A DNA stretch of 17,993 nucleotides, from contig JAODBP010000043.1 of NCBI GenBank assembly GCA_025464025.1, positions 1-17,993 of the forward strand, given 5' to 3'. Below, in pieces: positions 1 through 5,812 of the stretch. Each line of letters begins with the position of its first letter. Position 1 is the first letter of the stretch. A model generated the notes under the pieces. That model had not been told where the DNA came from, made no database searches, and saw nothing but the letters and a program-made list of their open reading frames with translations. The translations under genes and the position numbers were made by a program. This DNA comes from Actinomycetes bacterium (GTDB lineage Bacteria; Actinomycetota; Acidimicrobiia; Acidimicrobiales; CADCSY01).

Positions 1-776
1 CCACCGTCGAGGAGCTTCTGCCCCAGCTCGGTCACCGTCTCCACCGCCAGCTCCCGCACCTTCGACGGATCGCCGTCGACGAGGTCGAGCTTGCGCTGGA
101 GCTCGTCGGGGATCTTGGCGTCGTTCATCGCCGACATGCGGCGGAGCCCACCGACGTTGACGAACGCCATCAGGCCGGGGAGCACCGGCTTGTCGACACC
201 GAGGGCGTGCAGGTCGTCGACCATGCGGAAGTAGTCGTCGGCGTCCCAGAAGAACTGCGTGATGCCGAAGTCGGCCAGTCGCAGCTTCTCAGCGAGGAAG
301 CGACGGTCGGTCTCCAGGTCCGGCGAGCGCGGGTGCTTCTCCGGGAAGGCGGCGACGCCGATCGAGAAGTCGCCGAGGTCGCGGGCCAGCTCGACGAGCT
401 CGGTGGCGAAGCGGAAGTCGCTCGGGAGCGAGTCGCCGTCGACCGGCGGGTCGCCGCCGAGGGCCAGGAGGTTGTCGAGGCCCAGGTCGGCGTAGCCCTT
501 CACCAGCTCGACGATCTGGTCATGGGTGTGGGCCACGCAGGTGAGGTGGGGCATCGGCACCATCGACGTGTCGCGGAGGAGGTGCTCGATGATCTCGATG
601 GTGCCCTCGCGGGTGCTGCCGCCGGCGCCGTAGGTCACCGACACGTACGAGGGGTGCAGCGCCTCGAGGTCGTCGAGGACCTGCTCGAGGCGCGCCTCCT
701 GCTCGGGCGTCTTCGGGCCGCTCATCTCGAACGAGAAGGTCGGCCCCTCGGCGAGGAGCTCGTGGATCTTCGTCAT
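1..776 (-). CDS. metF: 5,10-methylenetetrahydrofolate reductase, 3' end cut by window edge
   Basis: MetF reduces 5,10-methylene-THF to 5-methyl-THF with an FAD cofactor, supplying methyl groups to methionine synthase in the cytoplasm. The 258 residues visible run from the ATG at 776 to the window edge without a stop. Near the N-terminus is TFSFEMSGPKTPEQE, the MetF opening motif carrying the conserved acidic residue. It is followed by SYVSVTYGAGGSTREGT, the family signature, then by PHLTCVAHT, NLLALGGDPP, and FGITQFFWDADDYFR, all typical MetF blocks of the TIM barrel. The family usually has about 290-310 residues, so only the C-terminal end is missing. The ATG overlaps the folD stop as ATGA, so the gene is translationally coupled to folD and is the last visible member of a purN-purH-folD-metF operon. 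The identification is firm. Confidence 0.95.
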   Translation of the reverse strand, partial: MTKIHELLAEGPTFSFEMSGPKTPEQEARLEQVLDDLEALHPSYVSVTYGAGGSTREGTIEIIEHLLRDTSMVPMPHLTCVAHTHDQIVELVKGYADLGLDNLLALGGDPPVDGDSLPSDFRFATELVELARDLGDFSIGVAAFPEKHPRSPDLETDRRFLAEKLRLADFGITQFFWDADDYFRMVDDLHALGVDKPVLPGLMAFVNVGGLRRMSAMNDAKIPDELQRKLDLVDGDPSKVRELAVETVTELGQKLLDG

Positions 777-1627
777 CCGAGCGACCGCTCGGCTGCCTCC
801 ACCGTGTTGCGCAGCAGCAGCGCGACGGTGGTCGGGCCCACGCCGCCGAGCCGGGGCGTGATCCAGCCGGCCACGTCGGCCACGGACTCGTCGACGTCGG
901 CCAGCAGCTTCTTGCCCTGGAACACGATGCCGCCGCTGACCACGGCCGCACCGGGGCGGACCATGTCGGGCTGGATGATGCCGGGCACGCCGGCGGCGCC
1001 GATGACGATGTCGCCCTGGCGGGTGTAGTCGGCCAGGTTCTGCACGCCGGTGTGGACGGTCGTGACGGCGGCGTTGGCGCCCGGCTCCTTGAGCGCCATG
1101 AGCAGCGAGAGCGGGCGCCCCAGGGTCGGCCCGCGACCCACGACGACGACGTGGCGGCCCTCGACCGGCACCTCGTAGTGCTGGAGCATCATCTGGATGC
1201 CGGCGGGCGTGCACGGCCGCGGCCCCTTGGCGCCCATCGCCAGCAGGCCCAGCGAGTGGGGGTGCAGGCCGTCGGCGTCCTTGGCCGGGTCCATGGCCTC
1301 CATGGCCGCGTTGAAGTCACAGCCCGGCGTCGGGTTCTGGATGATGAAGGCGTCGACCGACGGGTCGTCGTTGAACCGCTTGATGGCATCCATGAGCCCG
1401 GCCTGGTCGCCGGCCTCGATGTCGGCGTGGTGGGAGAGGACACCGACCTGCTCCGACGTCGTGTGCTTCTTGGCCACGTAGCTGGCCGAGGCGCCGTCGT
1501 CGCCGACGAGGATCGTGCCGAGCCCCACCGTCTTCCCCCGCTCACGCAGGCGCGCGACGCGCTGGGCGACGTCGTCGAGCACGGCCTCGGCCACCGGGCC
1601 CCCGGGCATGTAGATCACGTCTTCCAT
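773..1627 (-). CDS. folD: Bifunctional methylenetetrahydrofolate dehydrogenase/cyclohydrolase, divergent motifs
   Basis: FolD interconverts 5,10-methylene-THF and 10-formyl-THF, the formyl donor for PurN and PurH encoded just upstream. The 284-residue length is normal. YVAKK (residues 50-54, with the catalytic lysine), DADGLHP (117-123, catalytic Asp119), PCTPAG (138-143) and the C-terminal GGVGPTT are present. Three signatures deviate. The usual QLPLP reads QNPTP (97-101), the usual GRSxxVGxP reads GRGPTLGRP (164-172), and the usual PGAxxxDVG reads PGAAVVSGG. The start ATG at 1627 lies 14 nt after the purH stop and has AGGA five nt before it, a good ribosome binding site. The assignment to FolD is secure from length, order of motifs and context. 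Whether cofactor preference or the cyclohydrolase activity has changed cannot be told from sequence. Confidence 0.93.
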   Translation of the reverse strand: MEDVIYMPGGPVAEAVLDDVAQRVARLRERGKTVGLGTILVGDDGASASYVAKKHTTSEQVGVLSHHADIEAGDQAGLMDAIKRFNDDPSVDAFIIQNPTPGCDFNAAMEAMDPAKDADGLHPHSLGLLAMGAKGPRPCTPAGIQMMLQHYEVPVEGRHVVVVGRGPTLGRPLSLLMALKEPGANAAVTTVHTGVQNLADYTRQGDIVIGAAGVPGIIQPDMVRPGAAVVSGGIVFQGKKLLADVDESVADVAGWITPRLGGVGPTTVALLLRNTVEAAERSLG

Positions 1628-1641
1628 CAGTCCTCAGGTCC

Positions 1642-3174
1642 TCAGTGCAGGAAGTGTCGTTCGCCGGTGAAGACCATGGCCACCCCGAGCTCGTCGGCCC
1701 GGGCGACGTTCTTCTCGTCGCCCACCGAGCCACCGGGCTGGATGATGACGGCCACGCCGGCCGCGGCCGCCGCCTCGATGCCGTCGGGGAACGGGTAGAA
1801 CGCGTCGCTGGCGCACGCGCCCCCGGCCGCGCGACCGGCGGCCTTCGAAGCGGCGATCTGGCCGGCCTCGACCCGGTTCTGCTGGCCGGCGCCGATGCCC
1901 CACGCCGTGCCGTCCTTCACCAGGACGATCGAGTTCGACTTCACCCACCCGCAGATGCGCCACGCCACCTCGGCGTCGGCCCACTCGGCGTCGGTCGGCT
2001 GGCGCTGCGTCACGACCCGCCAGTCGGCCCGGGTGGCGGCGAAGTGGTGCTGGTCCTGCACGAGGAAGCCACCGTTGAGCTGGCGGAGCTGGAGCCGCTC
2101 GACCGTGGGCGCCGGCGCCGACAGCAGCCGGGTGTTCTTGCGCTTGGCGATCAGCGCCTCGAGCACGCCGTCCTCGTACGACGGGGCGATCACCAGGTCG
2201 GCCTGGGCGGCGGCGACCATGCGCTCGACCGTCTCGGCGTCGACCGGGCGGTTCAGGGCGACGATGCCACCGAAGGCCGAGCGCTCGTCGCACTCGAAGG
2301 CACGCTGGTAGGCCTCGGCGAGCGTGTCGGCCACCGCCGCGCCGCACGGGTTGGCGTGCTTGATGATGGCAACCGCCGGCTTCGGGCCCATGTCGTGGAC
2401 GAGCGCCCAGGCCGCGTCGGCGTCGAACAGGTTCAGGTACGAGAGCGCCATGCCGGCGTGCTGCTCGACGTCGTCCCACCACGAGGTGGCGCCGATGGTG
2501 CGGTACCGGGCACCGGTCTGGTGGGGGTTCTCGCCGTAGCGGAGGTCCTGCACCCGCTCGAGGGCGAGGTGCACGGTCGGCGGCAACGTCTCGTCGTCCT
2601 GCTCGTCGAACCAGGTGACGACGGCGGCGTCGTAGGCGGCGGTGTGGGCGAACGCCTTGCGGGCGAGGTCGCGGCGGGTCTTCGGCGACAGCACGTCGTT
2701 GGCCCGCAGCTCGTCGAGCACCACGTCGTAGTCGGCCGGGTCGACGACCACCCCGACGTGGGCGTGGTTCTTGGCTGCCGCCCGGGTGAGGGCCGGCCCG
2801 CCGATGTCGACGAGGTCCATGGGCCCGGCCGAACCGCCGTGCTCGAAGCTCTCGGCGGCGGCGCCGAAGGGGTACAGGTTCGTCACGACCAGGTCGACCG
2901 GCTCGATGCCGTAGGTCGCCATGTCGGCCCGGTGGGCCGGGTCGTCGCGGTCGGCGAGGATGGCACCGTGCACCTTGGGGTGCAGGGTCACGACCCGGTG
3001 CCCCAGCATGGCCGGCGAGCCGGTGAGCTCGGCGATGTCGGTGACCGGGAGGCCGGCATCCGCGATGGCCTTCGCCGTCCCTCCGCTCGACACCAGGTCC
3101 CAGCCCAGGTCGACGAGGCCCTTGGCCAGGTCGACCACGCCGGCCTTGTCGTACACGCTCAGCAGCGCCCTCAA
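1642..3174 (-). CDS. purH: Bifunctional AICAR formyltransferase/IMP cyclohydrolase
   Basis: PurH catalyses the last two steps of IMP synthesis, formylating AICAR with 10-formyl-THF and closing the ring. The protein has 510 residues, close to the family norm. The N-terminal MGS-like cyclohydrolase domain opens with LLSVYDKAGVVDLAKGL and contains SSGGTAKAI. The C-terminal transformylase domain carries KHANPCG with the catalytic pair Lys272-His273, then SAFGGIVALNRPVD and RKNTRLL. I chose a TTG start at 3174. Its T and G overlap the purN TGA as TTGA, a GGAGGAG ribosome binding site lies 5 nt upstream, and the protein then begins at the family's usual position. The longer open frame reaching 3630 runs through purN antiparallel codon space in another frame and is not part of the protein. 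folD follows 14 nt downstream. Confidence 0.95.
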   Translation of the reverse strand: MRALLSVYDKAGVVDLAKGLVDLGWDLVSSGGTAKAIADAGLPVTDIAELTGSPAMLGHRVVTLHPKVHGAILADRDDPAHRADMATYGIEPVDLVVTNLYPFGAAAESFEHGGSAGPMDLVDIGGPALTRAAAKNHAHVGVVVDPADYDVVLDELRANDVLSPKTRRDLARKAFAHTAAYDAAVVTWFDEQDDETLPPTVHLALERVQDLRYGENPHQTGARYRTIGATSWWDDVEQHAGMALSYLNLFDADAAWALVHDMGPKPAVAIIKHANPCGAAVADTLAEAYQRAFECDERSAFGGIVALNRPVDAETVERMVAAAQADLVIAPSYEDGVLEALIAKRKNTRLLSAPAPTVERLQLRQLNGGFLVQDQHHFAATRADWRVVTQRQPTDAEWADAEVAWRICGWVKSNSIVLVKDGTAWGIGAGQQNRVEAGQIAASKAAGRAAGGACASDAFYPFPDGIEAAAAAGVAVIIQPGGSVGDEKNVARADELGVAMVFTGERHFLH

Positions 3175-3725
3175 CTCGACTCCTCCACGAAGCGGCGGAT
3201 GGTGGCAGGCAGGAGGCGCCGCTCGACCTCCTTGATGCGTTCGTGCAGGGTCGCCTCGGTGTCGTCCGGGAGGACCGGAACGGCCTCCTGGGCGAGGATG
3301 GGCCCCTCGTCGACCTCTTCGGTCACCACGTGCACCGTGCACCCGGTGACCTTCACGCCCCGCTCGAGGGCGTCGCGCACGGCGTGCCAGCCCTTGAACG
3401 CCGGCAGCAGCGCCGGGTGGGTGTTGATCATGCGACCGGCGTAGGCGGTGGCCACGCCCGGCACCACCGTGCCGAAGCCGGCGCTCACCAGGACATCGAG
3501 GTCGAGCTCGCGGCAGGCGGCCACGACCAGGTCGCAGTACGCGTCGCGGTCGAAGGTCTTGGAGAAGTCGGTGCGTTCGACCAGGACGGCCTCGACGCCC
3601 GCGTCGCGGGCCACCTCGATCGCCCGGCACTTGCGGTCGACGACGACGGCCGCCACCTCGATGCCCTCGGCGAGGATGGCCTCGAGGATGGTGCCGCTAC
3701 CCGACGCCAGCACACCCACCCGCAC
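3171..3725 (-). CDS. purN: Phosphoribosylglycinamide (GAR) formyltransferase
   Basis: PurN transfers a formyl group from 10-formyl-THF to GAR in purine synthesis. The 184-residue protein begins MRVGVLASGSGT, the phosphate-binding start of the family. It contains INTHPALLPAFKG with catalytic Asn101 and His103, and GCTVHVVTEEVDEGPIL with the catalytic Asp139. It is slightly shorter than the E. coli enzyme, lacking only C-terminal residues. The start is GTG at 3725. No Shine-Dalgarno sequence is present, but TAACGT lies 7 nt upstream, suggesting a leaderless transcript from a promoter in the 10-nt gap after the preceding gene. Its stop overlaps the purH start. The enzyme shares its cofactor with PurH and FolD encoded in the same operon. 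Confidence 0.95.
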   Translation of the reverse strand: MRVGVLASGSGTILEAILAEGIEVAAVVVDRKCRAIEVARDAGVEAVLVERTDFSKTFDRDAYCDLVVAACRELDLDVLVSAGFGTVVPGVATAYAGRMINTHPALLPAFKGWHAVRDALERGVKVTGCTVHVVTEEVDEGPILAQEAVPVLPDDTEATLHERIKEVERRLLPATIRRFVEESS

Positions 3726-3732
3726 CGGATGG

Positions 3733-3738
3733 ACGTTA
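3733..3738 (-). promoter_or_regulatory. Candidate -10 element (TAACGT) of a leaderless purN promoter
   Basis: TAACGT on the minus strand matches the actinobacterial TAnnnT -10 form and ends 7 nt before the purN GTG, where no ribosome binding site is visible. It overlaps the TAA stop of the upstream gene. The same arrangement recurs at four or five other genes in this window, which raises confidence. No experimental start site is known. Confidence 0.45.
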
Positions 3739-4194
3739 TCGGCCGGAGCAGCGAACCCTGACCGTGAGGGTGGCGTGCAGCTCGGTCGGCTTCCCCGAGC
3801 GGAGGCCTGCAGCCGAGATCGCCATCGCGTAGTCGCCGTCGTTCGTGCCCGGCGGCACGTGCACCCGCACGACGGTGCTCGACATCGGGAACATGGTGCC
3901 GCCGCCGCTGGCCCACCCGCCGGAGTCGCTGGCCGTCACCAGCACCGTCTGGTCGGCATCGAAGCTGCCCACGGGGAAGTGCACCACGGCGCTGCCTTCG
4001 AACGAGTCGGCGCAGTTCTCGACGAGGAGGTCGGCACCCGGGTCGAGCAGGCCCGACCGGCTCACCTCGGCCGTTGTGGCCTGGTTCATCCGACCCGACG
4101 GGAGGACCACGAGGCCGATGAAGGCGGCCAGCAGGCCGATGAGCAGGAGCGACGTGCGGGTGTGCGAACGACGTCGTACGAGGCGGGTCTCCAT
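3736..4194 (-). CDS. Secreted or membrane-anchored small protein, tandem paralogue 1
   Basis: I do not recognise a named family. The 152-residue protein has a basic N-terminus (METRLVRRRSHTR) and one hydrophobic segment at about residues 15-32, so it is exported or membrane-anchored. The rest is a compact, probably beta-rich domain holding two cysteines, Cys61 and Cys149, 88 residues apart. Shared with the next gene upstream (4265-4678) are FEGSAVV-like and FDADQT-like stretches, SGGWASGGG, VRVHVPPGTNDGDY, GKPTE and the terminal LTVRVRC. The two are clearly tandem paralogues. The ATG at 4194 lacks a Shine-Dalgarno sequence but has TACCGT 8 nt upstream and a copy of the 27-nt repeat 48 nt upstream. 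purN begins 10 nt after its stop. A disulfide-stabilised extracytoplasmic beta-sandwich is my inference; function is unknown. Confidence 0.8.
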   Translation of the reverse strand: METRLVRRRSHTRTSLLLIGLLAAFIGLVVLPSGRMNQATTAEVSRSGLLDPGADLLVENCADSFEGSAVVHFPVGSFDADQTVLVTASDSGGWASGGGTMFPMSSTVVRVHVPPGTNDGDYAMAISAAGLRSGKPTELHATLTVRVRCSGR

Positions 4195-4202
4195 CGGGTT
4201 CC

Positions 4203-4208
4203 ACGGTA
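4203..4208 (-). promoter_or_regulatory. Candidate -10 element (TACCGT), leaderless promoter of the 152-aa secreted protein
   Basis: TACCGT ends 8 nt before the ATG at 4194. It lies 34 nt downstream of repeat copy A, and a GGCCATGG block at 4229-4236 sits exactly 20 nt upstream of it. The same GGCCATGG-20-TACnGT spacing is seen before the degenerate receiver gene, supporting a real promoter. Confidence 0.5.
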
Positions 4209-4242
4209 GGAACGGGAACCACTACCGCCCATGGCCTCACCG

Positions 4243-4269
4243 GACCATTGGGCGTGGAGTTCGATCAAC
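4243..4269 (-). repeat. 27-nt intergenic repeat, copy A (putative operator)
   Basis: Read on the minus strand it starts GTTGATCGA, continues with CTCCACG and ends CCAATGGTC. It matches copy B at 25 of 27 positions. The TGA inside GTTGATC is the stop codon of the 137-aa secreted protein. The far end is 34 nt from a -10-like element and 48 nt from the ATG of the next gene. The constant position before three genes suggests a binding site for a transcriptional activator or sigma factor. No internal inverted symmetry is conserved. Confidence 0.75.
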
Positions 4270-4678
4270 AGCGAACGCGCACCGTGAGGTGATCGATGAC
4301 CTCGGTGGGCTTCCCGTCCTTGGTGCCGGCCGCCTTCACCTCGACGACGTAGTCGCCGGGGGAGGTGTTCGCCGGCACGTGGATGCCGACCAGGGTGGCG
4401 GTCGCGATCCCGGTCGCGCCGCCACCACTGGCCAACCCACTCCGATCCGAGGTCGACACATAGGCGATCGTTCCCGAGTCGAAGCGGTCTGAAGGGACGA
4501 CCGCCACGGCGTCCCCGACGTAGTCAGCGCTGCAGTCGCTGATCGTGATCTCTCGGCCGGCTCCGAGCAACGATCCGGCGGCACGGACCTGGCCGGCCCC
4601 GGCGACCGACGTGATGCCGAGGACCGTCGCCGTCACCAGGAGGGCGGCACCCAGGAAGCGGGTGGTGCGGCGGTCCAT
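4265..4678 (-). CDS. Secreted small protein, tandem paralogue 2
   Basis: This 137-residue protein is the paralogue of the one encoded at 3736-4194. It begins MDRRTTRFLGAALLVTATVLG, a signal peptide or anchor with a hydrophobic core at about 8-28. The exported domain has Cys49 and a C-terminal Cys137, again 88 residues apart. It shares SGLASGGG, IHVPANTSPGDY, GKPTE and terminal LTVRVRC with its neighbour. I chose ATG 4678 over an upstream in-frame start at 4777 because the signal peptide begins here and a weak GGGAG site precedes it by 11 nt; the extra 33 residues would be charged and proline-rich. Its TGA lies inside repeat copy A. I do not recognise a named family. A paired cysteine, beta-rich extracytoplasmic domain is likely; ligand and role are unknown. 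Confidence 0.8.
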   Translation of the reverse strand: MDRRTTRFLGAALLVTATVLGITSVAGAGQVRAAGSLLGAGREITISDCSADYVGDAVAVVPSDRFDSGTIAYVSTSDRSGLASGGGATGIATATLVGIHVPANTSPGDYVVEVKAAGTKDGKPTEVIDHLTVRVRC

Positions 4679-4742
4679 CGTGGCGACGTCTCCCGGGCGA
4701 GGATCGGCGTCGGTTTCGCCACTTGCTCCCCGAGGGCCAGGC

Positions 4743-4766
4743 GACCAGGTACGGCCCGTCGGATCA
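4743..4766 (-). repeat. Possible degenerate fourth copy of the 27-nt repeat
   Basis: On the minus strand TGATC and TGGTC flank a 14-nt spacer, against 15 nt in the good copies, and the interior is poorly conserved. It lies 64 nt before the ATG of the 137-aa secreted protein, farther than in the other copies, and that gene has a weak ribosome binding site instead of a close -10 element. It could be chance. Confidence 0.25.
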
Positions 4767-4789
4767 TCGCATCGCACCAGTCCGTCGGA

Positions 4790-4819
4790 CCGGCAAGGTC
4801 ACCGTACGGACCTCACCGG
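4790..4819 (-). terminator. Imperfect hairpin downstream of the receiver-domain gene
   Basis: CCGG and AGGTC arms at 4790-4800 pair with GACCT and CCGG at 4809-4819, with a symmetric CA/CA mismatch and an 8-nt loop. It lies about 40 nt after the stop of the receiver gene at 4858. No T-tract follows, so termination is only suggested by position. Confidence 0.3.
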
Positions 4820-4857
4820 CTCCTGTCATGACCACGCGAGTCATTTCCACGCGCGGG

Positions 4858-5256
4858 CTAGTCAGCGAACGCCTCGGTCGGCTGGCGGCGTCGGCGCACC
4901 GCTTCGACCAGGGCGTAGAGCGCGGTCCGGGACCGACCCTTGTCGTGCACCGGGCAGTGGTCGAGGATCGTCGCCGCCGGATCACCGGTCGTCAGCACCA
5001 CGTCGATGCCGCGGCTCTTGAGCTCGGTGACGAGCGCGTGCCCGGTGTCGGGTCCGTAGAGGTGGAGGTCGAGCACGACGATGTCGGCTCGCCACGCGAC
5101 GACGCGGTCGACGACGTCGATCGGCGCGGGGGCGATCGCCACCACCTCGATGCCGTCGGCGAACCGCAGCCCCGACGCGGCGACGGAGGCGAAGTCCTCG
5201 TCGCTGTCGACCACGGCAACCCTCGTCGGATGTGCGAGCCGGGGACCAGGGACCAT
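4858..5256 (-). CDS. Stand-alone receiver-domain protein, apparently phosphorylatable
   Basis: The 132-residue protein is a single CheY-like receiver domain with no output domain. VAVVDSDED (13-21) supplies the acidic pocket (Asp17, Asp19). Asp63 in ADIVVLDLHL is the expected phosphoacceptor, Thr89/Thr90 in VVLTTGD is the conserved hydroxyl position, and Lys106 in HDKG is the invariant lysine. All catalytic positions of a working receiver are therefore present. The tail RRRRQPTEAFAD is short and charged. The ATG at 5256 has no Shine-Dalgarno sequence; TTAGCT lies 8 nt upstream and repeat copy B 47 nt upstream. It is homologous to the degenerate receiver encoded next to it (5326-5739). No histidine kinase gene is adjacent. 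It could act by protein contact, as CheY or Spo0F do, but the partner is unknown. Confidence 0.8.
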   Translation of the reverse strand: MVPGPRLAHPTRVAVVDSDEDFASVAASGLRFADGIEVVAIAPAPIDVVDRVVAWRADIVVLDLHLYGPDTGHALVTELKSRGIDVVLTTGDPAATILDHCPVHDKGRSRTALYALVEAVRRRRQPTEAFAD

Positions 5257-5264
5257 GAGGGCGA

Positions 5265-5270
5265 AGCTAA
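5265..5270 (-). promoter_or_regulatory. Candidate -10 element (TTAGCT), leaderless promoter of the receiver gene
   Basis: It ends 8 nt before the ATG at 5256 and lies 33 nt from repeat copy B. A GGTGATGC block at 5290-5297, 19 nt upstream, resembles the GGCCATGG of the other two promoters. The second base is T rather than A, so it is the weakest of the three as a -10, but the spacing agrees. Confidence 0.4.
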
Positions 5271-5303
5271 GGAACCCGGGGGTCGCGTGGCATCACCCGC
5301 GGT

Positions 5304-5330
5304 GACCATTGGCCGTGGAGATCGATCAAC
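5304..5330 (-). repeat. 27-nt intergenic repeat, copy B (putative operator)
   Basis: On the minus strand it begins GTTGATCGA and ends CCAATGGTC; 25 of 27 bases equal copy A and 19 of 27 equal copy C. The TGA inside it is the stop of the degenerate receiver gene. It ends 33 nt before TTAGCT and 47 nt before the receiver ATG. Confidence 0.75.
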
Positions 5331-5739
5331 GCGCCGAGGCGTCGGGCGGGCCGGGGCGGCCGCGGAGCTCGGGGTAGCGCGAGCGCACGACGTCGACGAT
5401 CGACGACACCGACGCGTCGACCACCACCTCCTGCCGCCGGTCGGGCACCGACGGACCGCGACCGGATCCCCGCACGACGACCTCGGCGCCGCACGCGAGC
5501 AGCGGTGCGACGAGCTGGTCCGCCGACCAACCCTCGCCGAAGGACGCCTCGGCCTCGAGCACGACGATGTCGGTGCGACAGGCGAGCAGCTCGCCGAGGG
5601 CGGCCCCAGCGCCGGCGCAGGGCACGACGTGGCGCACCACGACACGCTCGTCGGGCGCGAGCGCGGCCACGACGGCCGCGCCGACCTCCGACGGGTCGAG
5701 CACGGCGATGCTCACGGGGCGGCGCCGAAGCCCAGTCAC
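5326..5739 (-). CDS. Degenerate receiver-like protein (phosphoacceptor Asp replaced by Glu)
   Basis: This 137-residue protein aligns with the neighbouring receiver over its whole length. SIAVLDPSEV matches the first strand and acidic pocket, TDIVVLEAEASF matches the phosphoacceptor strand, GAEVVVRGSG matches the fourth strand, and the final helix SSIVDVVRSR matches ALVEAVRRR. The acceptor position is Glu62 instead of Asp, and the invariant lysine is not visible, so it probably cannot be phosphorylated. Its arm between strands is rich in Gly, Ala and Cys. I chose GTG 5739: TACGGT lies 6 nt upstream and repeat copy C 46 nt upstream, matching its neighbours. An in-frame ATG at 5775 falls inside a CCATGG block conserved with another promoter, so it is probably not the start. 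A pseudo-receiver acting by protein contact is plausible; the partner is unknown. Confidence 0.72.
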   Translation of the reverse strand: MTGLRRRPVSIAVLDPSEVGAAVVAALAPDERVVVRHVVPCAGAGAALGELLACRTDIVVLEAEASFGEGWSADQLVAPLLACGAEVVVRGSGRGPSVPDRRQEVVVDASVSSIVDVVRSRYPELRGRPGPPDASAR

Positions 5740-5745
5740 CGGACG

Positions 5746-5751
5746 ACCGTA
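5746..5751 (-). promoter_or_regulatory. Candidate -10 element (TACGGT), leaderless promoter of the degenerate receiver gene
   Basis: It ends 6 nt before the GTG at 5739, lies 34 nt from repeat copy C, and has GGCCATGG (5772-5779) exactly 20 nt upstream, as in the promoter near 4203. Confidence 0.5.
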
Positions 5752-5785
5752 GGACCGGAGCACACCGACCACCATGGCCCGACGG

Positions 5786-5812
5786 GGTCATCGAGCGTGG
5801 AACGCGATCAAC
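5786..5812 (-). repeat. 27-nt intergenic repeat, copy C (putative operator)
   Basis: On the minus strand it begins GTTGATCG, has TTCCACG in the middle and ends CGATGACC. It matches copy B at 19 of 27 positions, with both the GTTGATCG end and the TCCACG core kept. The TGA inside it is the stop codon of the amidase gene. It is the most diverged of the three clear copies but its spacing to the -10 element is the same. Confidence 0.65.

Noticed and set aside
1642..3630. A purH reading with a long N-terminal extension to 3630
   Set aside because: The extension overlaps purN and is Arg/Gly-rich nonsense. The TTG at 3174 has a strong ribosome binding site and gives a normal-length PurH.
4086..5812. 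The 27-nt repeat as part of a conserved peptide (LIELHAQWS and LIDLHGQWS can be read from copies A and B)
   Set aside because: In copy C the same frame stops after seven codons, the frames diverge at once after the repeat, and position relative to promoters is what is conserved. A DNA site explains this better.
4243..5812. Integron-type gene cassettes with attC sites, because each repeat begins at a stop codon and the genes are collinear
   Set aside because: GTTGATC deviates from the GTTRRRY core. There is no matching inverse core about 60 nt away, no imperfect palindrome within the repeat, and no integrase in the window.
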